From: Girardinichthys multiradiatus
Taxonomy: Eukaryota; Chordata; Actinopteri; Cyprinodontiformes; Goodeidae
Direction: 5' to 3'
Length of the DNA: 64,000 nucleotides
Assembly (NCBI RefSeq): GCF_021462225.1
Contig: NC_061795.1
Coordinates: 50,088,880-50,152,879, forward strand
The notes below the pieces were generated by a model. The model had not been told where the DNA came from. It was given only the letters and a program-made list of their open reading frames with translations, and searched no databases. A program made the position numbers and the translations under genes. Shown piece after piece: positions 44,836 to 56,655 of this stretch (the stretch's first letter is position 1; the number at the start of each line of letters is the position of its first letter).

Positions 44836-47800
44836 TACAAGGATTAAAATGACGGCTATTTATGGCCAATCTGTGTGTAAAAACCACCCTTTAAATAAAG
44901 TTTGACTTTACTTTAATACACAACACAGAACAAATGATTAACCTCAGTTCTGAGGGGGCTGTTAACATTAGCTGAGCTGCTAGTGTGCTAGTACTTAGAC
45001 AGCTGAGTTTCTCAACACAATTCTTAAATTAACTGCTGAAAAAAAGATGTCCTGTGGGCGACGATTTGAGGAGCGGAGTTTTTCTGGTCATTTACATGTG
45101 GAATGAACTAAAAACAGAGGTACTTTGCGGCTACTTCAGTGGGTTGCTCTCGCTATGTGGACATGCATGCAGGAAGGCATGCGATGCAGCGGCCCCGATG
45201 CCTTCTCCACCAGGTCATGGGAAAAAACACTTCAATTTGAGATAGTGGGGCTTTCCGGTTACTTCTGTGGACCTCATAAAAAAGTTAAGCTTGTCTTCAT
45301 TACCCCCTTTTCGTATGAATGCTGGATTGTGTGCACAGCAGATCAATACTTTACTTTGTAGTTGCTTCTAGGTGGGTATTCGACTAGTCACTTTAGATCC
45401 AGGGATTCTTTGAAGTAGAAGTCTTATACTCAGTCACAGGTTTAAAGAACTTCAGCTGATGCTGTTTAGTAACTGTAAGTCCAGGTCTGTAGCATTTAAT
45501 AAGTTAATTATATCCCTGTTTTATTCTAGCTTAACTGAGACTCCTAATATTTTGCATCGTATTGACTCAGTCCTAATGATATGATGAGAGGTCAACTCTA
45601 GAACGATGTTCTGGCCAAACAAAGGAGAAACTAAATAAGTTGGTGTAAGATCTGTTTGGTTGGACTGATAATAATTTGCCAAAGAGATTAAGTAAAATTT
45701 CATGGTAAGACGGTGTGAAAAAGAGTAAAATGTTGCGTCCCTTGGTTCTGCTACACCAACATTTGACTACAGCAGCGTCTCCTGCAGAGTTGAGGTCAGA
45801 AGATGATGGAGAACCTCTCCAAATATCTGGTGGGCAAACAGCCAATCCAAAGCAGGCATCGCCTTGAAAATGAGATGAAGGGCGGATCATGACGCTTCTA
45901 ATGTAACCACTCAGTTTGGCTCTGATGACTGCTAGAGGCTGATTAAAAAAGGGTCTCAGCTAACCTCACGAATGGCTGATTTATGAGCAATTCTGCACAG
46001 AGTCTTAATACATTTACAGCAATGCAGAAACTCCCGAAGTCTATGTATGTCTGCTGTGCAGCAACTTCCATACATGTGCAGAAACTGGGTAAAAGTTACT
46101 TAAATACATATACCAACACAAAAGGCTGCATACAGCCGCTCTTTGCCAAAGTGCTCAGCAGTGGAGAAATTGTCTTTGAAATTGAGCTCTTCAGCTAACA
46201 GAGCTCGACTAAGCCTTGGGAAATGGCGTTGCAATCAACCTCTGCTCACACCTTTCCCCTCTCATTCTCACAAACACTTTCCCTGCCACTGATTACTGCT
46301 GTTAACCTAGACATACAGTATGTTTTACTGCAAAAGAAGAGGAATGCACAGAGGTTAAATGCACTGTTAATGACGACAAGTTTAACATTCAAATTCTCTT
46401 TGTGCACCCATCTCCCTTCTTCACACACAAAAACACACACACACAGTCAAGTCCTTTACTATAACAGTTAGGCTCACAGCCTATTAACTTCCATATGTTT
46501 CATTAATTCATTCATGGACTCTGTTTCATGACTGTTACATCATCTAAATGAAAATATTTCTCAGTGTTGTCAACCTATCATCTTAAAAACCTTTGCAGAA
46601 CTTAGCATGATGCTAATAATAACAAACAAGCCAATTATTTGTCTGTCAGCAATAAGAGTGAGATATAACTCGAGAACTGTATTAATATTCTTAAAAGTGT
46701 GTTTATTCACTGTCTTCAAAAGATTATTGTTTAAAAAGGGAAATTTATTTGTTTAATGTTTTATGGTTAATTTCAATATTTTCATTCTCAGTGAAGTGTG
46801 TCTCACAAAGGCAGCACATTTGTTGTTGGCATGTGACTTCATTTGGTGAAATAAGTTTATAATTTTATTATGAGCACCATTTAGACTGAACGTCATTTTT
46901 CTACGTTTGAGACAATTATTTTGACATAAGAAAGAAGGTAGTTGTACCAACAGTCGACTAATAAAAATTGTTGGTTGAGCTTTTTATGTAATTGACTCAG
47001 TTATAGGAAGAGCCCCACCACTTTTAAATACTTTGTTTTGCAACATTTTGGGTACTTGGAGGAAAAAAGAGATTGTGACAGACAAGATATGGAGGATTTG
47101 TAAGCACTGTGAGAATATCAGGGCTGGCTAACTGTTAGCAGCTAATAATGCTACAGTTGGCTTCTGCTGCACAGCTTCCTATCGTCTCTAAAGGGCTTTT
47201 CACATTTTTTAAGGATTCTAGACTGTATTTATTATTATTGACTGAAAGTTAAAAATGCTGTTCTATTCATCTAAAATATGTTTTAATCCAAAATTAAATT
47301 GTATTTGTCTTTAATTTGACTCTCAGGATTGAGAATGAACAGAGATCATTCTAGTTGCAAGTCAGAAAACGGTAGTCCAAACTACTATTAACATTTCACA
47401 ATGTATTTATAGCCTTTTTATGCATACACTTAGAGCACCATATGTGTAACTGGTTTAATGAGCTAGAAAGCAATTTATACCAAGAACTTTCCTTATTTTT
47501 TATGTGCAGAGACCATCTTGGATGGTGAACTCCGGGCTGCCCTGTAAACTCTTATTTTTCCAATCAGAATTATGACCTCTTTGGGGATTGTTGTTTTATT
47601 CACAACGAGGATCTCAGGAGATCTGTCTTCTGAGAACAAAGAGAAACTGTCTAGACTCGTCAAATCTTAACCAAATATTTCTACACACATTCTTTAAAAT
47701 GCAGTTAGAGATTGATTAAGTTTAATTCTATTTGTGGGAAGACAAAGAAAAATACTTTCAATGTTGGCATTATGACGACGTTAGAAACACAAAAGGAAAA

Positions 47801-48159
47801 AAATAAACAAATTTCAGACTTGCGAAACCTGGACTAGATTACGCCACACAAACACATTCTGTAAAACACAACACTGTAAAAAGAACAGAATGGTGATTTT
47901 AATTTTTTCCTAAAATATTGCCTGTTGGTTCTGATTCTTGTGAAACTAATATTGTAATAAATGTAAGGAAATTCATGAAACTTGTTGAACATCGCATTTG
48001 GTCATGCCTATGAAGCATGTGTGTCACTTTTGATGCTTAATAGTGCATGTGTGTTGGTATCAAGGGAACTCACGGGGCTCCACTGCTTCGGGAGTTACTT
48101 TGTCATGATATCACTGTCCTGTTGTTTATATTATTAAAAAAACCCATGTAAACCCAATC
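44836..48159. other. Intronic sequence, no gene seen
   Basis: 3.3 kb of non-coding DNA. A short CA run lies at 46433-46444. Open frames of up to 105 codons near 45570-45890 show no domain. Confidence 0.55.
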
Positions 48160-48574
48160 TTCCATTCTTATCTAAAATTCTTGAGAAAATAGTTGCTAAT
48201 CAAATGTGTGAGCATTTACACAGCAATGACCTGTTTGAAGAGTTTCAGTCAGGCTTCAGAGCTCATCATAGCACTGAAACAGCTCTGCTGAAAGTCACTA
48301 ATGATATTCTTATGGCCTCAGATAATGGACTTGTGTCTGTTCTGGTTCTGTTAGATCTCAGTGCTGCATTTGATCCAGTCGACCATAATATTCTCTTAGA
48401 AAGGTTGGAACATGCTGTAGGGATCAGGGGAACAGCGCTAGGCTGGTTTAAATCTTTTGTCTGACAGATTCCAGTTTGTTCATGTAAATGATAAATCATC
48501 TTTAAACTCCAGGGTTAATTGTGGAGTACCACAGGGTTCAGTACTTGGGCCAATTCTCTTTACTATATATATGC
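48160..48574 (+). pseudogene. L2 LINE RT fragment (copy E)
   Basis: An open frame from 48204 reads [38 protein letters not shown] and, after a frame change near 48460, GVPQGSVLGPILF, the first RT palm blocks. It keeps a 57-bp segment (48191-48247 region, frame LEKIVANQMCEHLHSND) that is deleted in the long copy at 55196. Family X copy 3 begins directly after it. Confidence 0.85.
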
Positions 48575-48576
48575 AA

Positions 48577-50185
48577 AAACACATAAACTCTTCAAACTGG
48601 ATCCAAGAGTGTCATAAGATCACGCGATCATATGCACAAGTTAAGTATGAGTGGAGCACTGTTTTTGTACCCGGTGATTTCATTCATAAAGAGGGGAAAT
48701 TAAGGTATAAGCATTGCTTACCTTCTCTCTGAGGCCTGCCAAAACTGTGTCGCAGAGAAATCCCCAGTAGAGAAGCTGTTTCTACAAGCCAAGTCTGAAG
48801 GAAGGACTACGGCCCACACCACCGTATTTACAGTATTGCACAGCTGGTTGACAGACAGAACGGGCCGCCCAGCTACAGCTCCGGAGCTAACCCTTTTGTT
48901 CACAGAGCGAACGCACCTTCAACCCCCAATGTTAGCTGAAAGCTAACCGCTTGTTGACTTTGGACATTTCTTCAAGCTTCGCCCCTTGGACAACGTTTCC
49001 TCACCACGGTTCATGAGGTTAGGTGTTTTGGGCAGAGACAGATTTAGAATGAAATGATCTAAACATTTTTCATTTTATGAAGTTTTGTTTGAGTTGAACT
49101 CAGCTATCATGGTGCTAGCAGGCTATCTGCAGCCCACGTGTTCAGGTTGTGTTCTGTGTTTGTGTGTTTTTAAAGTTAAGACAAACTTTACTTGAAGGGT
49201 GATTGTAAACAGAAGATTGATCATAACGCGCCGTCCACGCTTATGCACTTTAACCCTTTTATTAACGATATTTTAAAGGTATGTGTTGATTCTGGTGCTA
49301 AGCTATTAGCTTCTTTTGTTAGCTCAAATGCTAACCGGTAAGAACACGTGCTTGCTACTAAAGAGTATTTAACAGAAAGGTTGTTAGTTTTCAAGCTAGG
49401 AAATAATAGTCCCTGAACATCATTTACTAGATTTGATAACTAAGTAAACACCATTAAGCCCCATTTCTCCAGAAAAAGTTGGCTCTTTTCCAAAATACTC
49501 CTTGAATAATATTTCTTTAAATATTATTTGAATAAATAAAGGCAACTAATTAGACACCGTTGAGAAATGGTCATCCAGAAGGTTGGTTTTATTCAGCAGA
49601 TTATTATTTAAAACATTATTTTATTAAAATAATATTTTATCTGATCTTGCATTGTGAAGGGTTGTCTAACCGTTTGCTGATTATTTTCTAAGTTGGTTCC
49701 AAGACTAACTTAACTTCATTTCCAGATTCTTCAAGATAATCCTTGGTTCTCAAACATAAACATTGCATGGTAATGTTGCATCACTCTTTTGGTCATAATT
49801 TCTAATTATCTTTAATCAACTTGTTTATATTGTACATAGTCCATTAGTCTTCATTATTCTTTAATTCTGATTGGTAGTTTAGTTGGATTGTTTTAGCAAA
49901 GTAAAGAGTTTGTTGATTGAAATATGTTTGACTTTGAGTTGAATTATGTTTGTTAATAAATTCTTGTATTTTAAGAAATTGTGTGAATTCATTCCATGTG
50001 TGTGCAAAGTTTTTCTGTTCAATAATGTCAGAGCTTGGCTCATCCCTTTCAATTTTGTCCTAATAACATCGCCTTACTGGCCTGGTATTCACAGGACAAC
50101 CCTTAACAGACTGAAATATTATTTAATACAATATTAAAGTATTAATATTAAATATTAAACAATATATTCATATTCATAATTGAAA
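48577..50185 (+). repeat. Dispersed repeat family X, copy 3 (most complete)
   Basis: About 1.6 kb covering all blocks seen in the other copies: the ACTCTTCAAAC start, AAGCTGTTTCTAC near 48776, CACCACGGTTCATGAGGTTAGG near 49000, AATAATATT words near 49505-49640, AATAAATTC near 49957 and ACAGGACAACCC near 50092. A TGTC word near the start (48611) and GACA near the end (50095) are inverted, as in LTR ends, but shared sequence continues beyond both. No protein is coded. Confidence 0.75.
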
Positions 50186-50883
50186 CCGTAAAGAAAAATA
50201 TCCTGTCTATATGTTTAATTCATTCGAGATCTCAAGACGAGTTTTCCAGATCTTTGCCAAAGTTGCAAAAAGTTCACAATCACACACAGTGATCCTGATG
50301 ATAAAAATAACTGTTTAATTCAACTTCTTCCACTATTGCCAAGCTACTGCCTCAGGGCTCTTTTAAGCTGCTATAGTTCACATCAGCACCCAGTCAGAAT
50401 GTGTGGAAATGGTTTAGTTATAAATTGCTCTTAGCTTTAAGAGGCCTCATAGGACCCTGGTTTAGGATGGCAGGAATCTGCTGCATCTGCTTGCCTGTCA
50501 AAATCTCTCATTATGATGATCGAGGGCGAAACACAAAATATGATTCCTCCTTTTTTAAGAGTCTTTTATAATAGACTTTCTGAAACACAGCCATCTTAAT
50601 TTGTTAGAATTACAGGGTAACTGAATCCTATAGAAAATGCTATTGTTTTTAGCAAAATATTAATCATTTTGTAATTTGTGTTGAATCTGCATGTCATTCT
50701 GCTGAGACACGGATGTTTTACCAAGATTTAAACAGGTAATCAAGCATAAAATAAATGAATAAAAGAACAATGTTATTCACAAATGTTTAATACAACGAAA
50801 ACTTATTAAGGGATAAAAATTTGTAAAGTTTTTGATTTAGTTTGACAACTCAGAGAAATCAGAAATACTAAAGTTGAGCCAAA
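50186..50883. other. Intronic sequence, no gene seen
   Basis: AT-rich non-coding DNA up to the TA target of the Tc1-like element. Confidence 0.55.
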
Positions 50884-50885
50884 TA

Positions 50886-51085
50886 CAGGTCCTTCTCAAA
50901 ATATTAGCATATTGTGATAAAGTTCATTATTTTCCATAATGTAATGATGAAAATTTAACATTCATATATTTTAGATTCATTGCACACTAACTGAAATATT
51001 TCAGGTCTTTTATTGTCTTAATACGGATGATTTTGGCATACAGCTCATGAAAACCCAAAATTCCTATCTCACAAAATTAGCATAT
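50886..51085 (+). repeat. Tc1-like left inverted repeat with internal direct repeats
   Basis: Begins CAGGTCCTTCTCAAAATATT. The outer motif (50895-50917) and inner motif (51068-51090) share the pattern CTC, an A-rich part, ATTAGCATAT and TGA. These are probable binding sites for the transposase's paired helix-turn-helix domain. Confidence 0.9.
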
Positions 51086-51213
51086 CATGAAAAGGGTCTC
51101 TAAACGAGCTATGAACCTAATCATCTGAATCAACGAGTTAACTCTAAACACCTGCAAAAGATTCCTGAGGCCTTTAAAACTCCCAGCCTGGTTCATCACT
51201 CAAAACCCCAATC

Positions 51214-52218
51214 ATGGGTAAGACTGCCGACCTGACTGCTGTCCAGAAGGCCACTATTGACACCCTCAAGCAAGAGGGTAAGACACAGAAAGACATTTCT
51301 GAACGAATAGGCTGTTCCCAGAGTGCTGTATCAAGGCACCTCAGTGGGAAGTCTGTGGGAAGGAAAAAGTGTGGCAGAAAACGCTGCACAACGAGAAGAG
51401 ATGACCGGACCCTGAGGAAGATTGTGGAGAAGGGCCGATTCCACACCTTGGGGGACCTGCGGAAGCAGTGGACTGAGTCTGGAGTAGAAACATCCAGAGC
51501 CACCGTGCACAGGCGTGTGCAGGAAATGGGCTACAGGTGCCGCATTCCCCAGGTCAAGCCACTTTTGAACCAGAAACAGCGGCAGAAGCGCCTGACCTGG
51601 GCTACAGAGAAGCAGCACTGGACTGTTGCTCAGTGGTCCAAAGTACTTTTTTCGGATGAAAGCAAATTCTGCATGTCATTCGGAAATCAAGGTGCCAGAG
51701 TCTGGAGGAAGACTGGGGAGAAGGAAATGCCAAAATGCCAGAAGTCCAGTGTCAAGTACCCACAGTCAGTGATGGTCTGGGGTGCCTTGTCAGCTGCTGG
51801 TGTTGGTCCACTGTGTTTTATCAAGGGCAGGGTCAATGCAGCTAGCTATCAGGAGGTTTTGGAGCACTTCATGCTTCCATCTGCTGAAAAGCTTTATGGA
51901 GATGAAGATTTCATTTTTCAGCACGACCTGGCACCTGCTCACAGTGCCAAAACCACTGGTAAATGGTTTACTGACCATGGTATCACTGTGCTCAATTGGC
52001 CTGCCAACTCTCTTGACCTGAACCCCATAGAGAATCTGTGGGATATTGTGAAGAGAACGTTGAGAGACTCAAGACCCAACACTCTGAATGAGCTAAAGGC
52101 CGCTATCGAAGCATCCTGGGCCTCCATAAGACCTCAGCAGTGCCACAGGCTGATTGCCTCCATGCCACGCCGCATTGAAGCAGTCATTTCTGCCAAAGTA
52201 TTCCCGACCAAGTATTGA
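51214..52218 (+). CDS. Tc1-like transposase, intact, DD34E
   Basis: 334 residues, the usual length for Tc1 transposases, which cut and paste the element by binding its inverted repeats in the nucleus. Residues 8-46 form the first helix-turn-helix (TQKDISERIGCSQSAVSRHL), followed by a basic GRKKCGRKR linker near 50-57 and a second helix-turn-helix at about 65-108. The catalytic residues are D148 in LFSDESKF, D238 in FQHDLAPAHS, and E273 in LNPIENLW, giving 34 residues between the last two. The ATG at 51214 is the first in frame and lies 128 bp after the left inverted repeat. No stop or frame break was seen. The motif reads NSLDLNPIE where a proline often stands before D; its effect is unknown. 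Confidence 0.93.
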   Translation: MGKTADLTAVQKATIDTLKQEGKTQKDISERIGCSQSAVSRHLSGKSVGRKKCGRKRCTTRRDDRTLRKIVEKGRFHTLGDLRKQWTESGVETSRATVHRRVQEMGYRCRIPQVKPLLNQKQRQKRLTWATEKQHWTVAQWSKVLFSDESKFCMSFGNQGARVWRKTGEKEMPKCQKSSVKYPQSVMVWGALSAAGVGPLCFIKGRVNAASYQEVLEHFMLPSAEKLYGDEDFIFQHDLAPAHSAKTTGKWFTDHGITVLNWPANSLDLNPIENLWDIVKRTLRDSRPNTLNELKAAIEASWASIRPQQCHRLIASMPRRIEAVISAKVFPTKY

Positions 52219-52295
52219 GTGCATAACTGTACATGATTATTTGAAGGTTGACGTTTTTTGTATTAAAAACACTTTTCTTTTATTGGTCGGATGAA

Positions 52296-52495
52296 ATATG
52301 CTAATTTTGTGAGATAGGAATTTTGGGTTTTCATGAGCTATATGCCAAAATCATCCGTATTAAGACAATGAAAGACCTGAAATATTTCAGTTAGTGTGCA
52401 ATGAATCTAAAATATATAAATGTTAAATTTTCATCATTACATTATGGAAAATAATGAACTTTATCACAATATGCTAATATTTTGAGAAGGACCTG
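52296..52495 (-). repeat. Tc1-like right inverted repeat
   Basis: The reverse complement matches 50886-51085 except at about three positions. It ends GAGAAGGACCTG, directly before TA. Confidence 0.9.
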
Positions 52496-52497
52496 TA

Positions 52498-53018
52498 TAA
52501 GAATCCTTTTGTTTCAGTTTAAAAAAACAAGATTAATTGATCGGAAAGAAGAGGAGCTCACACCAACTGAAGATCCAGTAACTGCTTGCATACAGTGTGT
52601 GTTTCTGGTTCTATAGACGGTGTGGGTGGGAAGCATACAATCAAAGAAACATTAATATTAAACAATGATTTTAAGAGCTTTAGATAAAAGTGTGCTAAAG
52701 GAAGGATCCTTGCCTCATGCACATGATAGCACAGTGTTACTGGCACCCATTAAAGTAGTACAGTTTTAAATATGTAGAGTTTGTGGGATCAGAAACACGA
52801 GCATTCATTTGAAGTGGGAGTCACTAAATTTAAACTGTGTACTATCTAGATGCAAACATTTCTATGCATTTTAATTGGTTTTCTATGGTTTATTGTTCTT
52901 TTCTCACTTCTTTGAGATTTGTACAAGAACAGAGTTATTGATGAAAAAATTTAATTAATACATTCTCTTTTAAGAAGACAACTAATCCATTGTTCTGCTT
53001 TTTAACAAACTGTGTCCT
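52498..53018. other. Intronic sequence, no gene seen
   Basis: Non-coding, right flank of the Tc1-like element. Confidence 0.5.
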
Positions 53019-53139
53019 GCTGTCTGTGATGGACTGATGACCTGTCCAGGGTGCACTCCGCCTAACGCCCACTGAACGATAAACACTGAGATAGGCAGCA
53101 GCACTTTTGTGACCCTGCAAGGATAAGGTGGGTGTAAAA
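53019..53139 (+). repeat. SINE-body fragment
   Basis: GATGGACTGATGACCTGTCC, CAGGGTGCACTCCGCC and GAGATAGGCAGCAG correspond to the complement of the body of the SINE at 1425-1810. The tRNA-like head is absent and the fragment is diverged. Confidence 0.6.
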
Positions 53140-53699
53140 AAAGAAGGGTTTGGTTGTTAACTTAAATTTTATAGAAGTAGTTTTTTTTCTTAAATGTGTT
53201 TTTTGTATGTCTTGTGATTCAGCGGGCTACTTTTTTCAGTCTACCCAGCTTTAGTCTAATGAGAGCTTTATTTTTACCAACCCACATCTACCATGGGGGA
53301 AACCTGGGGCACCCGACAGCGGGTGCTTTGTAATTGGAGGCCATTTGTAATCTCCAAAATTATTTTGTTCCCCCCAAAAAACTATCTAACTAATTGTGTT
53401 CAGACTGTATCTGACATTAAGACTGTCACTAGAAAGTGAATTTGACTTTGAATTGTGTACCAAGTAAGTATTCTGACTGGCTAATGTTTAGCATGGCTAG
53501 GAACAGAGAGCAGGTGGCTTATTGTATTTCAAGAAACTGCATAAAATGACTGCAGTTGATGGTTATCTGTCCCAGATTCAGTTAGACTGTATGTTCCAGT
53601 AAGAACTGGGCAGTAATGTTTTATGATGACAGAGAACCATTTTGATAAAGGAATTTCAATATAAAAATGTCTGTGTAAAAAGTTGCATCTAAACAAATG
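53140..53699. other. Intronic sequence, no gene seen
   Basis: Non-coding. Its last part may belong to the 5' region of the L2 element that follows, whose exact start could not be set. Confidence 0.45.
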
Positions 53700-56445
53700 G
53701 TAGTGATGAAGATGAGGCTTTATTGGACAACAGAAAGCTGGATTGTAATCTCATAAAAATAAACACAACTCAGACTAAAATGAAAAATAAAACAATTAAA
53801 TGTGGCTTACTGAACATAAGATCTCTCTCTTCAAATACTTTGCTAGTTAGTGACCTGATTTCTGACAATCAGATTGATTTATTTTGCCTCACAGAAACCT
53901 GGCTGCAGCAAGAGGATTATGTTACTATAAATGAGTCAACTCCTACTAATTATTTAAATTTTCACATTCCTCGAAATACTGGGCGAGGAGGAGGAGTAGC
54001 AACCATCTTTCAGTCCGATTTATTGACTAGTCCCAGACCAATCAAAAGCTACAACTCTTTTGAATATTTAATCCTTAGTTTTCCTCATCCAAATTGCAAA
54101 GCACTAAAACCACTTCTGTTTGTTGTTTTGTATCGTCCACCAGGCCCTTACTCTCAATTTTTAGATCAGTTTTCAGACCTTTTATCTGATTTAGTGTTAA
54201 ATACAGATAAAGTTATTATAGTGGGGGATTTTAACATTCATGTTGACACTGAAAGTGATAGCCTAAATATAGCGTTTAATGCTATCTTAGACTCAATTGG
54301 CTTTGCTCAAAACATTAACAAACGTACCCACCTTTGTCTTCATTCTCTGGACCTGGTGCTGACATATGGCATTGAGTGTAAAGACAGAACAATATTTTCT
54401 CATTCTCATAATTTTGTATCTGTCCCAAATGATTCTCTTGTTGATAGTGTTACTTCATCATTGGGTGGTGCATTAGACAATGCAGCCCCCTTGAAAAAGA
54501 AGGTAATTATTCATAGGAGGCAGGCTCCCTGGGTTAATTCAGAGCTGCGTACTTTAAAGCACAATGTTAGAAAATTGGAGAGAAAATGGTGCTCTACACA
54601 CCTAGAGGATTCCTACTTAATCTGGAAAAATAGCCAGCTGTTGTATAAAAAGACACTTTGCCAAGTCAGAACAGCTTATTTCTCATCATTAATAGAAAAG
54701 AACAAGAATAATCCTAGGTTTCTCTTTAGTACAGTTGCTAAACTTACACAGAGTCATAGCTCTGTTGACCCATCCATTCCCTTAGCTCTCAGCAGCCATG
54801 ACTTTATGGGATTCTTCCAAAATAAAATTGATTGAAAAAGAAAATCTTTGACATACTCCCAAAGATGATTACTTCATCCTCAGCAAGTGAGACAACATTG
54901 GAAATAACTGTAGAACCTAATCTGTGTTTGGACTGTTTTGATCCTGTGGAGCTTCCTAAGTTATCAGAAATAATAGCTTCAACTTGTATGTTAGACCCAA
55001 TCCCTGCCAAATTATTTAAGGAAGTGTTCCCTCTGATTACCAGCCCCATTTTAGATATGATTAACCTATCTTTAGTAAATGGATATGTACCACAGGCTTT
55101 TAAGGTAGCTGTAACTAAACCTTTACTTAAGAAACCTTCGCTTGATCGAGATGACTTGAAAAATTACAGACCTATATCCAGTCTTCCATTCTTATCTCTG
55201 TTTGAAGAGTTTCAGTCAGGCTTCAGAGCTTATCATAGCACTCAAACAGCTCTGCTGAAAGTCACTAATGATATTCTTATGGCCTCAGATAATGGACTAG
55301 TGTCTGTACTGGTTCTGTTAGATCTCAGTGCTGCATTTGATACAGTCGACCACAATATTCTCTTAAAAAGGCTGGAATATGCTGTAGGGATCAGGGGAAC
55401 AGCACTAGGCTGGTTTAAATCTTATTTGTCTGACAGATTCCAGTTTGTTCATGTAAATGATAAATCGTCTTTAAACTCCAGGGTTAATTGTGGAGTACCA
55501 CAGGGTTCAGTACTTGGGCCAATTTTCTTTACTATATATATGCTTCCAATTAGGTCAAATTATCCGGCAGCATAGGATACATTTTCACTGTTACGCTGAT
55601 GACACTCAGCTTTACTTATCCATGAATCCTGATGAGCCCAACCAGTTAGATAGACTACAACCATGTCTTGAAGATATAAAAACTTGATGACTTTAAATTT
55701 TCTCCTTCTAAATTTAGACAAAACAGAAGTTGTCGTCTTTGGACCGGAGTCTTTAAAAAAGAAACTGCGTAGTCAATCATTTAACCTGGATGGCATTAAA
55801 TTCACCTCCGGTAATAAAGTAAAAAACCTTGGTGTTATTTTTGACCAGGACATGTCATTTAAATCCCATATTAAACAGGTTTCTAGGATTTCCTTCTTTC
55901 ACCTCCGGAACATTGCCAAAATTAGAAATATCCTCTAGGAGTGACGCTGAAAAACTAGTCCATGCATTTGTTACTTCAAGGCTGGACTATTGTAATTTTT
56001 TACTATCAGGATGTCCACAAAATGCAGTTAAAAGCCTTCAGCTGATTCAAAATGCTGCAGCAAGAGTTCTGATAAAAATTAAAAAGAGAGATCATATTTC
56101 TCCTATTTTAGCTTCCCTTCATTGGCTCCCTGTTAAATCCAGAATAGAATTTAAAATTCTCCTCCTCACATATAAAGCCCTTAATGATCTAGCTCCATCA
56201 TACATCAGAGATCTGATTGGTCCATATGTTCCTAACAGAGCACTTTGTTCTCAGATTGCAGGTTTACTGGTGGTTCCTAGAGTCTCTAGAAGTAGAATGG
56301 GAGGCAGATCCTTTAGTTATCAGGCTCCTCTCCTGTGGAACCAGCTCCCAGCTTTAGTCCGTGAGGCAGACACCCTGTCTACTTTTAAGGCTAGGTTTAA
56401 AACTTTCCTTTTTGATAAAGCTTACAGTTAGAGTAACTTAGGTTA
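53700..56445 (+). mobile_element. Long L2 LINE (copy A), endonuclease plus RT, broken
   Basis: The longest LINE here. A 370-codon frame (53723-54835) holds the endonuclease: [54 protein letters not shown] and [10 protein letters not shown] frame break near 54830 leads to a 247-codon frame (54832-55575) with [27 protein letters not shown] and GVPQGSVLGP. Another break precedes HCYADDTQLYLS, whose YADD is coded at 55592-55603, and a further one leads to the C-terminal part ([22 protein letters not shown]) ending at 56431. L2 proteins nick DNA and reverse-transcribe their own RNA at the nick. A 57-bp in-frame deletion after 55196 removes residues between the first RT blocks. Confidence 0.9.
53723..54835 (+). 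pseudogene. L2 endonuclease-bearing reading frame (N-terminal part of ORF2)
   Basis: 370 codons still open. It covers the whole endonuclease fold (roughly residues 28-230, ending in the SLDLVLTYG block) and a linker with [15 protein letters not shown] and [14 protein letters not shown]. In an intact element this protein would continue into RT without a stop; here it ends at 54833-54835 next to an A-rich run, and the RT lies in another frame. The active-site blocks TETW and GDFN are kept. Confidence 0.85.
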
Positions 56446-56655
56446 TCAGGGAGGGAGCCTTCCTCCCTCCCTGTTGGTTGGAGTAAGGGGGAGTCAGGTT
56501 TAGCCTAAACCGGCTCAGTTATGGTTGAGGTGCAAACACATCCTCCATTTCTGCTACCTGTATGACTCCTTCTCTTTTCCAATGGTTATAATCAGTCTGA
56601 CAGAGAGAGGTATCCCAATCCTTGTGGTTTTTAGTATAACAATGACTATCATTAG
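56446..56655. other. Segment between two L2 ends
   Basis: About 210 bp with a palindromic GGGAGGGAGCC/TTCCTCCCTCCC part at 56449-56472. After it the end of the L2 reading frame appears a second time. It may be extra L2 UTR, or a separate insert. Confidence 0.45.

Larger units (their letters stand above)
50886..52495 (+). mobile_element. Young Tc1-like transposon, apparently complete
   Basis: 1610 bp between TA dinucleotides at 50884-50885 and 52496-52497, the expected Tc1/mariner target duplication. The two 200-bp terminal inverted repeats differ at about three positions by hand alignment, and the single gene between them is intact. Each inverted repeat holds two copies of a transposase-site-like motif, one at the tip and one at the inner end, the so-called IR/DR layout. 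Low divergence and an open gene suggest recent activity. Confidence 0.95.

Noticed and set aside
51331..52127. Minus-strand and alternate-frame open frames across the Tc1 transposase
   Set aside because: They are shadows of the intact transposase, which alone shows conserved domains.
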